Positions 19,119 through 27,278 of a DNA stretch of 64,000 bases are shown here, piece after piece. Each line of letters starts with the position of its first letter. Within the stretch, counting starts at the first letter, position 1. Source of the DNA: Streptomyces ardesiacus (GTDB taxonomy: Bacteria; Actinomycetota; Actinomycetes; Streptomycetales; Streptomycetaceae); the NCBI RefSeq assembly GCF_003112575.1, contig NZ_BEWC01000005.1:62001-126000 (forward strand), written 5' to 3'. Under the pieces are notes generated by a model that saw nothing but the letters and a program-made list of their open reading frames with translations, ran no database searches and was not told where the DNA came from. The translations under genes were made by a program, and so were the position numbers.

Positions 19119-19707
19119 CCCGCCTCCAGGCGGGCGCGGGAGCTGCTGTCGGCGGGTTCCGACCCGCGGGACGTCGTGGTGGCCGCCGGCTCGGCAGGGG
19201 GCGGACTGAGCATCGCCACCCTGCTCGCGGCCGGGGCGGCCGGGCTGCCGCAGCCCGCCGCCGTGGTCCTCTTCTCCCCCTGGACCGACCTCGCCCTGGA
19301 CCGACCTCACCCTCTCCGGCGGCAGCATCCGCTCCAAGGAGGACGCCGACCCGATATTCACCGAGGCAGACGTGCGCGCGTACGCGGATCTCTGCGTCGG
19401 TGCGGGCGACCGGGCGCTCCCCCTGGCCGGCCCGGTCTCCGGCGACCTCGCCGGGCTGCCCCCGCTGCTCGTGCGGGTCGGCGCGAACGAGGTGCTGCTC
19501 GACGACGCGGTGCGGTCGGCCGGCCGGGCCGGCGCCGACGGCGTCGAGGTCACGCTCGAAGTCGGGCCCGGCCTCCCCCACGTCTTCCAGCACCACTACG
19601 GCCGGCTCGAGGAGGCGGACGCCGCACTCGACCGCGCCGCCCGCTTCCTCACCGCCCGCCTCTCCGCCGGGCGCCCTGACGCCGGCCGTCTCGCACCGGT
19701 GCGCTGA
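19119..19707 (+). pseudogene. Alpha/beta-hydrolase (HSL-like) remnant, 5'-truncated and frameshifted
   Basis: From about 19119 one frame reads like the middle of a hormone-sensitive-lipase-type hydrolase (SRRARELLSAGSDPRDVVV, then the nucleophile region, then VLFSPWTDL). The frame is lost after ~19295 and resumes in +1 at LTLSGGSIRSKEDADPIF, continuing through the region of the catalytic Asp and GLPHVFQHH to the stop at 19707. The break coincides with a 16-bp tandem duplication (19280-19295 and 19296-19311, one mismatch); removing one copy restores the frame. The N-terminal oxyanion HGGG part is absent, and the usual GDSAGG elbow reads AGSAGG. It lies immediately after the decarboxylase stop. 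Confidence 0.85.
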
Positions 19708-19740
19708 CGCCCTCGGCGTGGGGGGCGGTACCGCCCGCCC

Positions 19741-20535
19741 TCAGCGGCTGAGCCGCGCGAACCTCGCCACCGCGAGCGGGAAGAACACGGCGAGCAGGGC
19801 CAGCGGCCAGGCGAGGGCCGCCCAGACGTGGCCGGACTCGCCGCCGGGGCCGCCGAACAGGTCGCGCACGGCGGTGGCGGTCTGGGACATCGGGTTCCAC
19901 TGGACGACCGTGCCCAGCCAGCCGGGCATGGAGTCGGGCGTGGCGAAGGCGTTGGAGAGGAAGCCGACCGGCCAGACCAGGATCTGCACCGCCTGCACCA
20001 GTTCGGGCTTCCCTGCCACCAGGGCGAGGAAGATGCCGATCCACAGCATGGCGAAGCGGAAGAGCAGCAGCAGGCCCACCGCGCCCAGGAAGGCGCCCGG
20101 ACCGCCGTGGGCCCGCCAGCCCAGCGCGTACCCGACGCCCGTCAGTACGGCGAGGCCGAGCGCCGACTGGAGCATGTCGGCGGCGGAACGGCCCACCAGG
20201 ACCGCACCGTTGGCCATCGGCAGGGAGCGGAACCGGTCGACGACGCCCTTGTCCAGGTCCCGGGTGACGGCGATCATCGTGCCCTCCAGGCCGAACGCCA
20301 TGGTGAGCGCGAGCATCCCGGGGACGAGGTAGTCGACGTACTCGCCGCCCACGCCCCGGCCGCCGCCGACCAGGTAGCCGAACATCAGCAGCAGCATGAC
20401 CGGGAAGACCAGGTTGACCACGACCGTCACCGGCTGACGCCGCCAGCGGGCCAGCTCGCGGCGGGTCATGGTCCAGGAGTCGGACAGGGCATGGGACAGG
20501 GGGGTGGTGGCGGGGACGGTGGTGCTCGCGCTCAC
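19741..20535 (-). CDS. ABC-2 type transporter permease (DrrB-like)
   Basis: 264 residues with six hydrophobic segments (about residues 38-58, 72-92, 115-140, 150-170, 178-198 and 240-258). MTRRELARWRRQP sits before the first helix, and the DrrB/NodJ-family signature region is RFRSLPMANGAVLVGRSAADM. It forms the membrane half of an efflux pump with the upstream ATPase. The GTG at 20535 overlaps the ATPase stop (GTGA). Transported compound unknown; PadR control suggests a xenobiotic or antibiotic. Confidence 0.92.
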   Translation of the reverse strand: MSASTTVPATTPLSHALSDSWTMTRRELARWRRQPVTVVVNLVFPVMLLLMFGYLVGGGRGVGGEYVDYLVPGMLALTMAFGLEGTMIAVTRDLDKGVVDRFRSLPMANGAVLVGRSAADMLQSALGLAVLTGVGYALGWRAHGGPGAFLGAVGLLLLFRFAMLWIGIFLALVAGKPELVQAVQILVWPVGFLSNAFATPDSMPGWLGTVVQWNPMSQTATAVRDLFGGPGGESGHVWAALAWPLALLAVFFPLAVARFARLSR

Positions 20536-21479
20536 GCGGCCTCCTTCGTGCGGTCGGTGAGGTGCAGGAACACCTCGTCCAGGGTGGGCCGGCGCAGCGC
20601 CACGTCCTCGGCCTCGATGCCGGCCTCCTCCAGCGCCCGTACGACGCCGGAGAGCGCCGCCATCCGGTCGGTGACGGGGGCGCTGAGCAGCCGGCGGTCG
20701 GCGTCGACGCGGACGCCGGTGAGCGGCAGCAGGGCGACCGCGTCGTCCAGCCGGCCGGCGTGGCGCAGGACGACGTCGACGCGGTCGCCGCCGGTGGCGG
20801 CCTTCAGCTCGTCGGCCGTGCCGTCGGCGACGACCCGGCCCGAGTCGACGACCGAGATGCGGTCGGCCAGCTGGTCGGCCTCCTCCAGGTACTGGGTGGT
20901 GAGCAGGACCGTCGTCCCCCCGCCGACCAGGGAGCGGACCGAGTCCCACACCTCGGCGCGGCCGCGGGGGTCGAGGCCGGTGGTCGGCTCGTCCAGGAAG
21001 AGCACCTCCGGTTCGGTGATGAGGGACGCGGCCAGGTCCAGGCGGCGTCGCATGCCGCCGCTGTAGGCACCGACCGGCTTGCGCCCGGTGTCGGTGAGGT
21101 CGAAGCGGGCGAGCAGTTCGTCGGCACGCGCGCGTGCCCGCCGGGCGCCCAGGTGGTGGAGGCGGCCGAACATCTCCAGGTTCTGCCGGCCGTCCAGTTC
21201 CTCGTCGAGCGCCGCGTGCTGGCCGAGCAGGCCGATGCGCAGCCGAACCGCGTACGCCTGGGCGACGACGTCGTGACCCGCCACCTCGACGCGGCCCCCG
21301 TCGGGCCGCAGCAGGGTGGACAGGATGCGGACCAGGGTCGTCTTGCCCGCTCCGTTCGGGCCCAGCACGCCGTGCACCGTGCCGCGCGTGACGGTCAGGT
21401 CGAGCCCGTCCAGTGCGTCCTTGCTGCCGTACCTCTTGCGTGCGCCTTCGACGGTGATCGCCGTGTCGGCCACTGTCAC
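20532..21479 (-). CDS. ABC transporter ATP-binding protein (DrrA-like)
   Basis: 315 residues. Walker A GPNGAGKTT (residues 40-48), the Q-loop in GLLGQHAALD, the signature YSGGMRRR (near 141), Walker B VLFLDEPTTGLDP, and the H-loop replaced by Gln in TTQYLEEAD, which is normal for DrrA-type ATPases. The C-terminal ~80 residues form the DrrA extension ending in PTLDEVFLHLT. The GTG at 21479 is chosen because GGGGAG lies 7 bases upstream; an ATG at 21494 would place that site inside the gene. It pairs with the overlapping permease gene. Confidence 0.93.
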   Translation of the reverse strand: MTVADTAITVEGARKRYGSKDALDGLDLTVTRGTVHGVLGPNGAGKTTLVRILSTLLRPDGGRVEVAGHDVVAQAYAVRLRIGLLGQHAALDEELDGRQNLEMFGRLHHLGARRARARADELLARFDLTDTGRKPVGAYSGGMRRRLDLAASLITEPEVLFLDEPTTGLDPRGRAEVWDSVRSLVGGGTTVLLTTQYLEEADQLADRISVVDSGRVVADGTADELKAATGGDRVDVVLRHAGRLDDAVALLPLTGVRVDADRRLLSAPVTDRMAALSGVVRALEEAGIEAEDVALRRPTLDEVFLHLTDRTKEAA

Positions 21480-21510
21480 TCCCCCACTCCCCATCGAGGA
21501 CCAAGCTAGC

Positions 21511-21566
21511 CAAATTTGACTACTGCCGCAGAAGGTAATGCCCCGACCTTCGATGAGTCAAACTTG
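21511..21566. promoter_or_regulatory. Paired operators between padR and the ABC genes
   Basis: CAAATTTGACT (21511-21521) and AGTCAAACTTG (21556-21566) are inverted copies with one difference, 34 bp apart. Each is itself a near-palindrome of the type TCAAA-TTTGA. They stand out as AT-rich islands and lie between the padR stop (21568) and the ATPase start (21479), where a repressor would control the transporter. Confidence 0.72.
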
Positions 21567-21567
21567 A

Positions 21568-22209
21568 TTAGTGCGCGTCCCCGTCATGCGGCCGCCCCGT
21601 CGCGAAGGGGTTCTCCTCGCCCTCCGCCAGCACGCCGACGAACGGGGCGCCCTCGCCGGCGAAGGTGTACGCGCCGCCCCGGACGCGTGCGACGAGACCG
21701 CGGGTCCACTCGGCGCCCGTGTCGGCCGAGTGGAGCCAGTAGTTCATGATCTCGCCGATGTGCCCGTACTGGCCGGGCCCCTCCGCGGGCAGGTAGTACT
21801 CCGTGACGGCGGCACGCCACTCCTCGATCTTCCGCACCCGCTCCTCCAGGAGCGCGAGGACCTCCTCGCGCGGGAGGTCGACCATGAAGCCGAGCGCCGC
21901 GGTGAGCACGTCCGGCCGCTGGTCGTAGGCGGTGAGGTAGGCGCGGAGCAGGGCGAAGTACTCCTCGGTGCCCTGCTCGGTGATCTCGTACTCCACCCGC
22001 GGCGGACCGCCCGCCGTGGACGGTGCGATCTCGTGCGCGAGGAGCAGCCCCTGTTTCGCCATCTGCTTCAGCGCGTGGTAGATCGAACCGGGCTTGGTGT
22101 TCGACCACTCGTGCGCGCCCCAGTACTCCAGGTCGTTGCGCACCTGGTAGCCGTGGGCCCGCCCGTGCTGGCGGACCGCGCCGAGCACGAGGAGACGGAT
22201 CGCTGACAT
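21568..22209 (-). CDS. PadR-family transcriptional regulator
   Basis: 213 residues. The N-terminal winged helix is RLLVLGAVRQHGRAHGYQVRNDLE, with recognition region WSNTKPGSIYHALKQMAKQGLL and wing RVEYEITEQGTEEYF. A C-terminal helical dimerisation domain (residues ~85-213) marks the Vir/PadR-C subgroup. PadR proteins are usually ligand-released repressors of neighbouring drug pumps. It precedes the two ABC genes on the same strand, 88 bp from the ATPase start, with operator candidates in that gap. Confidence 0.92.
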   Translation of the reverse strand: MSAIRLLVLGAVRQHGRAHGYQVRNDLEYWGAHEWSNTKPGSIYHALKQMAKQGLLLAHEIAPSTAGGPPRVEYEITEQGTEEYFALLRAYLTAYDQRPDVLTAALGFMVDLPREEVLALLEERVRKIEEWRAAVTEYYLPAEGPGQYGHIGEIMNYWLHSADTGAEWTRGLVARVRGGAYTFAGEGAPFVGVLAEGEENPFATGRPHDGDAH

Positions 22210-22271
22210 GGGGCCAGCCTAGATCCCGCGCCGCGGTCCGCCCGCCGGGACCCTCGGCACCCCCGGCATCC

Positions 22272-23732
22272 TCAGAACGGGAACCCGCTGCGCCCGTGCT
22301 GCACCGAGATCCACTTCTGGGTGGTGAAGGCGTCCAGCATGGTGTCGCCGTTGAGGCGGCCCACTCCGGAGTGCTTCTCGCCGCCGAAGGGGACGATCGG
22401 CTCGTCGTGCACGGTGCCGTCGTTCACGTGGAACATGCCGGCGTCGATCTGCTTGGCGAAGTTGACGCCGCGCTCGATGTCCCCGGTGTGCACGGCGCCG
22501 CTCAGCCCGTACGGCGTGTCGTTGACGAGGCGCACGGCCTCCTCCTCGCCGTCGAAGGGGACGAGGAAGGCGACCGGGCCGAAGACCTCCTGGCGCAGCA
22601 GCGCGGAGTCGGCGGGCAGGCCGGTGAGGACCGACGGCTCGACCAGGTTGTCCGTGACCGTGCCGCGCACCAGGGCGGTCGCGCCCTCGGCGAGCGCCTG
22701 CTCGACGACGCCGGAGAGGGCGTCCGCCTGCGAGGAGTTGATCACCGGGCCGATGACGGTCGACGGGTCGCGCGGGTCGCCGGCCTTGAGGCTCTTCACC
22801 TTGGCGACGAACTTCTCGGTGAACTCGTCGGCCACCGCGCGGTCGACCAGCACCCGGTTGGCGGCCATGCAGACCTGGCCCTGGTGGACGTAGCGGCTGA
22901 AGACGGCGGCGTCGACCGCGTAGTCCACGTCGGCGTCGTCGAGGACCACCAGGGCGCTGTTGCCGCCCAGTTCGAGCACCGCGCGCTTGAAGTGGGCGGC
23001 GCAGACCGTGGCCACGTGGCGGCCGACCTTGTCGGATCCGGTGAAGGAGATCACCTTCGGCACCGGGTGCTCGAGGAAGGCGTCGCCGATCTCCGCGATG
23101 TCGGTGACCACGACGTTGAGCAGGCCGCCCGGGAGCCCGGCGTCCTGAAGGATCTTCGCGACCAGCGTGCCGCCGACGACCGGCGTGTTCTGGTGCGGCT
23201 TGAGGACGACGGCGTTGCCCAGGGCGAGGGCCGGGGCGACCGACTTCAGCGAGAGCAGGAAGGGGAAGTTGAAGGGGCTGATGACGCCCACGACGCCGAC
23301 CGGCACGCGGTAGACGCGGTTCTCCTTGCCGTCGGCCGGGGACGGGATGATCCGGCCCTCGGGGGCCAGCGCCAGGTGGACCGCCTCGCGCAGGAACTCC
23401 TTGGCCAGGTGCAGCTCGAAGGCGGCCTTGAGCCGGGTGCCGCCCAGCTCGGCGACGATCGCCTCGCTGATCTCCTCCTCACGCTCCTCCACCAGGCGCA
23501 GCGCCTTCTCGAACACCGCGCGGCGCGCGTACGGGTTGGTGGCGGCCCACTGCTTCTGCGCGCGCTCGGCGGCCCGGTAGGCGGCGTCGACCTCGTCGAC
23601 CGTGGCTATGGTGATCGAGGCCAGCTTCTCGTTGTCGTACGGATTGAAGTCGATGATGTCCCAGGAGCCGCTGCCCTGGCGCCACTCGCCGTCGATGTAC
23701 TGCTGGGCGAGGTCGGTGAAGTACGACGACAT
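22272..23732 (-). CDS. NAD(P)-dependent aldehyde dehydrogenase
   Basis: 486 residues, typical family length. ISPFNFPF and the cofactor-binding SFTGSDKVGRHV loop are present. The general-base glutamate is in VLELGGNSALVV near residue 253, and the catalytic cysteine near residue 287 in QGQVCMAANR. The closest family is the benzaldehyde/salicylaldehyde dehydrogenase-like group (GGTRLKAAFEL). It oxidises aldehydes to acids in the cytosol; substrate unknown. The ATG at 23732 follows a GAGGG tract. A single gene between padR and the XRE regulator. Confidence 0.93.
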   Translation of the reverse strand: MSSYFTDLAQQYIDGEWRQGSGSWDIIDFNPYDNEKLASITIATVDEVDAAYRAAERAQKQWAATNPYARRAVFEKALRLVEEREEEISEAIVAELGGTRLKAAFELHLAKEFLREAVHLALAPEGRIIPSPADGKENRVYRVPVGVVGVISPFNFPFLLSLKSVAPALALGNAVVLKPHQNTPVVGGTLVAKILQDAGLPGGLLNVVVTDIAEIGDAFLEHPVPKVISFTGSDKVGRHVATVCAAHFKRAVLELGGNSALVVLDDADVDYAVDAAVFSRYVHQGQVCMAANRVLVDRAVADEFTEKFVAKVKSLKAGDPRDPSTVIGPVINSSQADALSGVVEQALAEGATALVRGTVTDNLVEPSVLTGLPADSALLRQEVFGPVAFLVPFDGEEEAVRLVNDTPYGLSGAVHTGDIERGVNFAKQIDAGMFHVNDGTVHDEPIVPFGGEKHSGVGRLNGDTMLDAFTTQKWISVQHGRSGFPF

Positions 23733-23803
23733 GAGAACCCTCGATCCCCTCAACTGCCGCAGCCGCCGCGGGCCGCCTGATGGGACGTCATCGTACTGAT
23801 GTT

Positions 23804-24664
23804 TCAGGAGAGTTGGAGGAGTCCCCGCAGAAGGTCCCGGCTCTCGTCGGGGCCCGGGCTGTCCTGCTGGAGTTCCTTCAGCGCCCGCTCGTACTGGGTG
23901 ACGTCCTCCTGCTTGTCCAGGTACAGCGCGCTGCTGAGCTGCTCCAGGTAGACGACGTCCGAGAGGTCGGACTCCGGGAAGCTGAGGATCGTGAACGCGC
24001 CGCTCTCGCCGGAGTGCCCGCCGAAGCCGAACGGCATCACCTGGAGGCGCACGTTGGGACGCTCGGACACCTCGATCAGGTGCTGGAGCTGGCCGCGCAT
24101 CACCTCGCGGTCGCCGTAGGGGCGGCGCAGGGCCGCCTCGTCGAGCACGATGTGGAACTCGGGGGCGTTCTCCGCGACCAGGTGCTTCTGCCGCTCCAGG
24201 CGGAGCGCGACCCGCCGCTCGACGTCCTCCTCGCCGGCGCCCTTCATGCCGCGCCGGACGACCGCGCGGGCGTACTCCGGGGTCTGCAGCAGGCCGTGCA
24301 CGAACTGCACCTCGTAGACCCGGATCAGCGAGGCGGCGCCCTCCAGGCCCACGTAGGTGGGGAACCAACTGGGCAGCACGTCCGAGTAACTGTGCCACCA
24401 GCCCGCGACGTTGGCCTCCTTGGCGAGGGAGAGCAGGGAGGCCCGCTCCTGCTCGTCCGTGATGCCGTACAGCGTCAGCAGGTCCTCGACGTCCCTGGTC
24501 TTGAAGCTCACCCGGCCCAGCTCCATCCGGCTGATCTTCGATTCGGAGGCGCGGATCGAGTAGCCCGCCGCCTCGCGCGTGATCCCCCGCGTCTCACGCA
24601 GTCGCCTGAGTTGTGATCCGAGCAGCATGCGCCGCACCACCGATCCGGGCTCTCCCGCGCTCAC
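23804..24664 (-). CDS. XRE-family regulator with DUF5753 domain (WhiJ-like)
   Basis: 286 residues. The N-terminal Cro/C1 helix-turn-helix is LGSQLRRLRETRGITREAAGYSIRASESKISRME (shown in parts: helix pair near residues 15-48). The rest is the DUF5753 domain found only in actinobacterial developmental regulators (FVHGLLQTPEYARAV; LQVMPFGFGGHSG). Such proteins commonly sit beside a DUF397 gene and an RsbW-like ATPase, as here. The GTG at 24664 has GGGAGG at 9 bases; the ATG at 24682 has none. It is divergent from the ATPase gene. Confidence 0.93.
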   Translation of the reverse strand: MSAGEPGSVVRRMLLGSQLRRLRETRGITREAAGYSIRASESKISRMELGRVSFKTRDVEDLLTLYGITDEQERASLLSLAKEANVAGWWHSYSDVLPSWFPTYVGLEGAASLIRVYEVQFVHGLLQTPEYARAVVRRGMKGAGEEDVERRVALRLERQKHLVAENAPEFHIVLDEAALRRPYGDREVMRGQLQHLIEVSERPNVRLQVMPFGFGGHSGESGAFTILSFPESDLSDVVYLEQLSSALYLDKQEDVTQYERALKELQQDSPGPDESRDLLRGLLQLS

Positions 24665-24985
24665 GTTCGCCAGCCTCCCCAACCGTGTTCAGGGGCCGAA
24701 GTCTGCCACTAAAACACTTCGAGCAGTACTCGTCCGGTTACGGAAACGGAATCGAGCCAACGGAGGCGTGCAGGATCATGCACGCACCGGACCGGAATCA
24801 GCCGCCGCAGGAGGTGAAAGGGAGGCGAAGATGACGGAAAAATTGGCCAACAAGCGGTACGGGCAGGTCCAATTCGGTCACGTGCACGTGCATCTGCCCT
24901 TGCATCTGCGGTACGCATCCGAAACCATGGTCCCCGCACCACCGCGCCGCATCGCTACGACCGCGAACTCCCGGGAGTGCCTCGC
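24665..24985. other. 321-bp divergent control region of the XRE/ATPase pair
   Basis: It contains a short ORF 24778-24834 (18 residues) whose stop overlaps an ATG at 24831 preceded by a strong AGGGAGG. The frame from 24831 runs on into the ATPase gene in another frame and reads a His-rich segment (HVHVHLPLHL), so it is probably not a full gene. The 25-bp element at 24885-24909 lies here, as do the ribosome binding sites of both flanking genes. Confidence 0.6.
24885..24909 (+). promoter_or_regulatory. 25-bp element, copy 1 (upstream of the RsbW-like ATPase gene)
   Basis: It starts CACGTGCATCTGC and contains two TGCATCTGC units in tandem with a 12-bp period; another CACGTG precedes it directly (24879-24884). 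22 of 25 positions match copy 2, on the opposite strand at 25829-25853. Each copy ends 76-80 bp upstream of its start codon in the same relative orientation. Confidence 0.8.
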
Positions 24986-25471
24986 ATGGGGACGAATGGA
25001 TCGACCATGCTCGAGCCGTTACGGCAGGGCCTTCCACCACTCGACCCCGCGGTCGTGTCGAACGCCGCCTCCTGCGCCCTGCCGCCCCGGCACGAAGCGG
25101 TGCGCGAGGCCCGGCGGTTCACCCGCAGGACGCTCGACGGATGGGACACGGGCGACCGCTTCGACGACGTCTGCCTGGTGGTGTCGGAACTCGTCACCAA
25201 CGCCCTGCGCCACGCGCTGCCCGCGGACACCCCGCGCCACGACGAGCGCCACGGACCCGTCCGGCTGCACCTGATGCGCTGGACGGAGCGGCTGGTGTGC
25301 GCGGTGCGCGACCCCAGCCACGAGAGCCCGGTGGCCCGCGAGACGGGCGACTTCTCGGCGGAGTCGGGCCGCGGCCTGTTCCTCGTCGACTCCTTCAGCG
25401 ACGGCTGGGGCTGGCACCCGCTCGCCGGGACGCTGCAGGGCAAGGTGGTCTGGGCGCTGTTCCGCATCTAG
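24986..25471 (+). CDS. RsbW-like ATP-binding protein (HATPase_c fold)
   Basis: 161 residues. The GHKL N-box is SELVTNALRHA near residue 66, an aspartate-containing AVRDPS block gives the G1 region, and ESGRGLFLVDSFSDGWGW is the G2 region. This is the single-domain anti-sigma-kinase-like family very abundant in Streptomyces; many bind ATP, and their partners are unknown. The ATG at 24986 has GGGAG at 9 bases. It sits between an XRE/DUF5753 gene and a DUF397 gene, the classic three-gene association; a role in development or differentiation is inferred from relatives. Confidence 0.9.
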   Translation: MGTNGSTMLEPLRQGLPPLDPAVVSNAASCALPPRHEAVREARRFTRRTLDGWDTGDRFDDVCLVVSELVTNALRHALPADTPRHDERHGPVRLHLMRWTERLVCAVRDPSHESPVARETGDFSAESGRGLFLVDSFSDGWGWHPLAGTLQGKVVWALFRI

Positions 25472-25496
25472 CGCGGCCCGGTCGGGCCGGCCGGGG

Positions 25497-25748
25497 TCAG
25501 CTCGCGATCAGGTGGTCGAACTCACCGTCCTTGACACCCAGCAGCATGGCCTCGATCTCCGCGCGCGTGTAGACGAGGGCGGGCCCGTCGGGGAAGCGGG
25601 AGTTGCGCACCGCCACCGCTCCGTCGGGCAGGCGCGCGAACTCCACGCACGAACCCTGCGAGTTGCTGCGCCGGCTCTTCTGCCAGGCCGCGTCGTGCAA
25701 CTGCGTGGCGGCCATGCCGTTGTACACGTCGTACACGTCGTGGTTCAC
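25497..25748 (-). CDS. DUF397 small protein
   Basis: 83 residues. The diagnostic block WQKSRRSNSQGSCVEFARLPDG-like sequence and the VRNSRFPDGPALVYT segment define DUF397. These small proteins are encoded beside XRE/DUF5753 regulators and are thought to act with or against them. The GTG at 25748 follows GGGGAG at 7 bases; an upstream ATG at 25769 would put that site inside the gene. It ends 26 bp from the ATPase stop, convergent. Confidence 0.92.
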   Translation of the reverse strand: MNHDVYDVYNGMAATQLHDAAWQKSRRSNSQGSCVEFARLPDGAVAVRNSRFPDGPALVYTRAEIEAMLLGVKDGEFDHLIAS

Positions 25749-26081
25749 AGGTCGCTCCCCGGTGTGCACTGGCTGATGTGGCCATTGATGCAGTGGTCAA
25801 CTGATCCGGATCATAACCCTGTTCACGTGCAGATGCATGAGCAAATGCACGTGCACGCGCGGTGTTCCCGCGGTTACAGCAGTGGCGGCCGCCCTGGCGG
25901 GCCCTGCCCTCTACGACGCCGGGCCCCGGGAAGTCGTTCCCGCATGTGCCCCCGAATTCGAAGAATATGCAACAACATGCGACAGCACCGGGACCCGGCC
26001 GGTACGGACGGGCCCCGGTGCGGTGACTGGTGCGCCAGGTGCGGTCGAGCGGTCGGCGCGCGCGCCGCGTTTCGCTCCCGC
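25749..26081. other. 333-bp upstream region of the DUF397 gene
   Basis: No gene is seen. The right part (25870-26080) is ordinary GC-rich DNA next to the CobW-like stop. The left part holds the second copy of the 25-bp element and a TATGAT -10. TTGACC at 25803-25798 (minus strand) is an alternative -35. Confidence 0.6.
25810..25853 (-). promoter_or_regulatory. 25-bp element copy 2 with TATGAT -10 (DUF397 promoter)
   Basis: On the minus strand the element (25853-25829) starts CACGTGCATTTGC and ends ATGCATCTGC. Thirteen bases later comes TATGAT (25815-25810), a near-perfect -10, so the element covers the -35 position. CACGTGCA and TGCACGTG also form an outer inverted repeat here. This fits an activator site or an operator that blocks polymerase. 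Confidence 0.78.
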
Positions 26082-27278
26082 TCAGACCTCCAGGAGTGAG
26101 TCGAAGGCGGGCGGCAGCCGCTCCCAGGAGGCCTGCCCCGCGGCGTACTCGGCGTCGCTCAGCAGGCAGGAGTCCAGGAGCCGTTCCAGGCCGTCGCGGT
26201 CGAGGCCCGGGGAGGTGAAGACCAGGTGCTGACAGCGGTCGCCGTGCTCGGGGTGCCAGTCGAGCGCGGCGGCGGCACGGCGCACCGGCGGCACCAGGTC
26301 CCAGGCCGCGTCCGGGAGCGCGGCGAGCCACGGCCCCGCGCCCTCCACGCACAGGGCACCGCCCGCGGCGTCCCAGTGCAGCAGCGTGTCCCCCTTGCCG
26401 GCGAGCCAGAACCGCCCCCGGCTGCGGGCCGCGGCGCAGGTCAGGTCCTCGAGCGCGGCGTACAGCCGCTCCGGGTGGAAGGGGCGGCGGCGGTGCCAGA
26501 CCAGGGTGGCGACACCGTGCGCGTCGGCCTCGGCGGGCAGCAGGGCGCAGGCCGGGTGCTGTGCGGCCGCCGCGGCCTCCACGTCGAACCCGGCGAGGGC
26601 CGCCCGCGCCAGCTCCGAGGGCGCGGACGCCTCCGGGGAGCCCGCCGGGCCGCCGTGGCCGACCGTGACCCGGCGGGCGGTCGGATGGAGCTGGGTGAGC
26701 AGCTCGCGGTCCTCGTCGTCGGCCTCCGGCGAGCCGGGGAGGGACTCGGCGAGGGCGAGGACGGAGGCGTACTCCAGTTGCCGCGCGAAGGTGTCCGCGA
26801 CGGTGCGCCGGTCGGTGGCCGCCGCGGCGAGACCGCCCTCGGCGAGGTCGTCGCCGTTGCCGAGGTACGGCAGGACGAGGGCCGGGTCGACGGCGGTGAT
26901 CACGCCGGTCACGGCGAAGCCGCCGTTGGTCACCACCTCCGCCATCGCCTTGGGCTCGACGGAGTCCCACAGTTCGACGACGGCCAGCGGGGTGCCCCCG
27001 GCCTCCGCGAGCCGCACCAGCTCCGGGACGAGGTCCTCGCGCAGGGCACAGCACGCGCAGTCGTCGACCAGGGGCGCCTCGCCCGCGTGGAGGATGCCCG
27101 TGGCGTCCCGCACGGTGCGTACGACCGTGCCCGCGGCGGCCGTCGCCAGGTCGTGGTGGAGGACGACGCTGCCGGGCACGTCGGCCAGCAGCCGCGCCAC
27201 GGCCGCCCGGCGGGCGTCGGCGTGGAGCCCGCCGACGATCACCACCGGCAGCGCGTGGCGGGGCTCCGGCCGGCTCAC
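26082..27278 (-). CDS. CobW/COG0523-like protein with degenerate P-loop, zinc-starvation context
   Basis: 398 residues. The N-terminal VVIVGGLHADARRAAVARLL aligns with the COG0523 P-loop, but the GxxGxGK(S/T) core is lost. The metal-binding CxCC-like motif survives (DDCACCALREDLV), as does the ELWDSVEP block. The C-terminal CobW_C domain has RPFHPERLYAAL and SRGRFWLAG. COG0523 members are GTP-dependent metallochaperones; this one may bind metal without normal GTP hydrolysis. The GTG at 27278 overlaps the rpmE2 stop, so it is the last gene of the rpmG-rpmE2 operon. Confidence 0.85.
   Translation of the reverse strand: MSRPEPRHALPVVIVGGLHADARRAAVARLLADVPGSVVLHHDLATAAAGTVVRTVRDATGILHAGEAPLVDDCACCALREDLVPELVRLAEAGGTPLAVVELWDSVEPKAMAEVVTNGGFAVTGVITAVDPALVLPYLGNGDDLAEGGLAAAATDRRTVADTFARQLEYASVLALAESLPGSPEADDEDRELLTQLHPTARRVTVGHGGPAGSPEASAPSELARAALAGFDVEAAAAAQHPACALLPAEADAHGVATLVWHRRRPFHPERLYAALEDLTCAAARSRGRFWLAGKGDTLLHWDAAGGALCVEGAGPWLAALPDAAWDLVPPVRRAAAALDWHPEHGDRCQHLVFTSPGLDRDGLERLLDSCLLSDAEYAAGQASWERLPPAFDSLLEV

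Noticed and set aside
24831..25274. 147-residue ORF with a strong Shine-Dalgarno sequence running into the RsbW-like gene
   Set aside because: The ATPase frame has clear domain motifs from 24986; the overlapping frame is Ser/Arg/Pro-rich beyond the leader. Kept only as a possible regulatory peptide.
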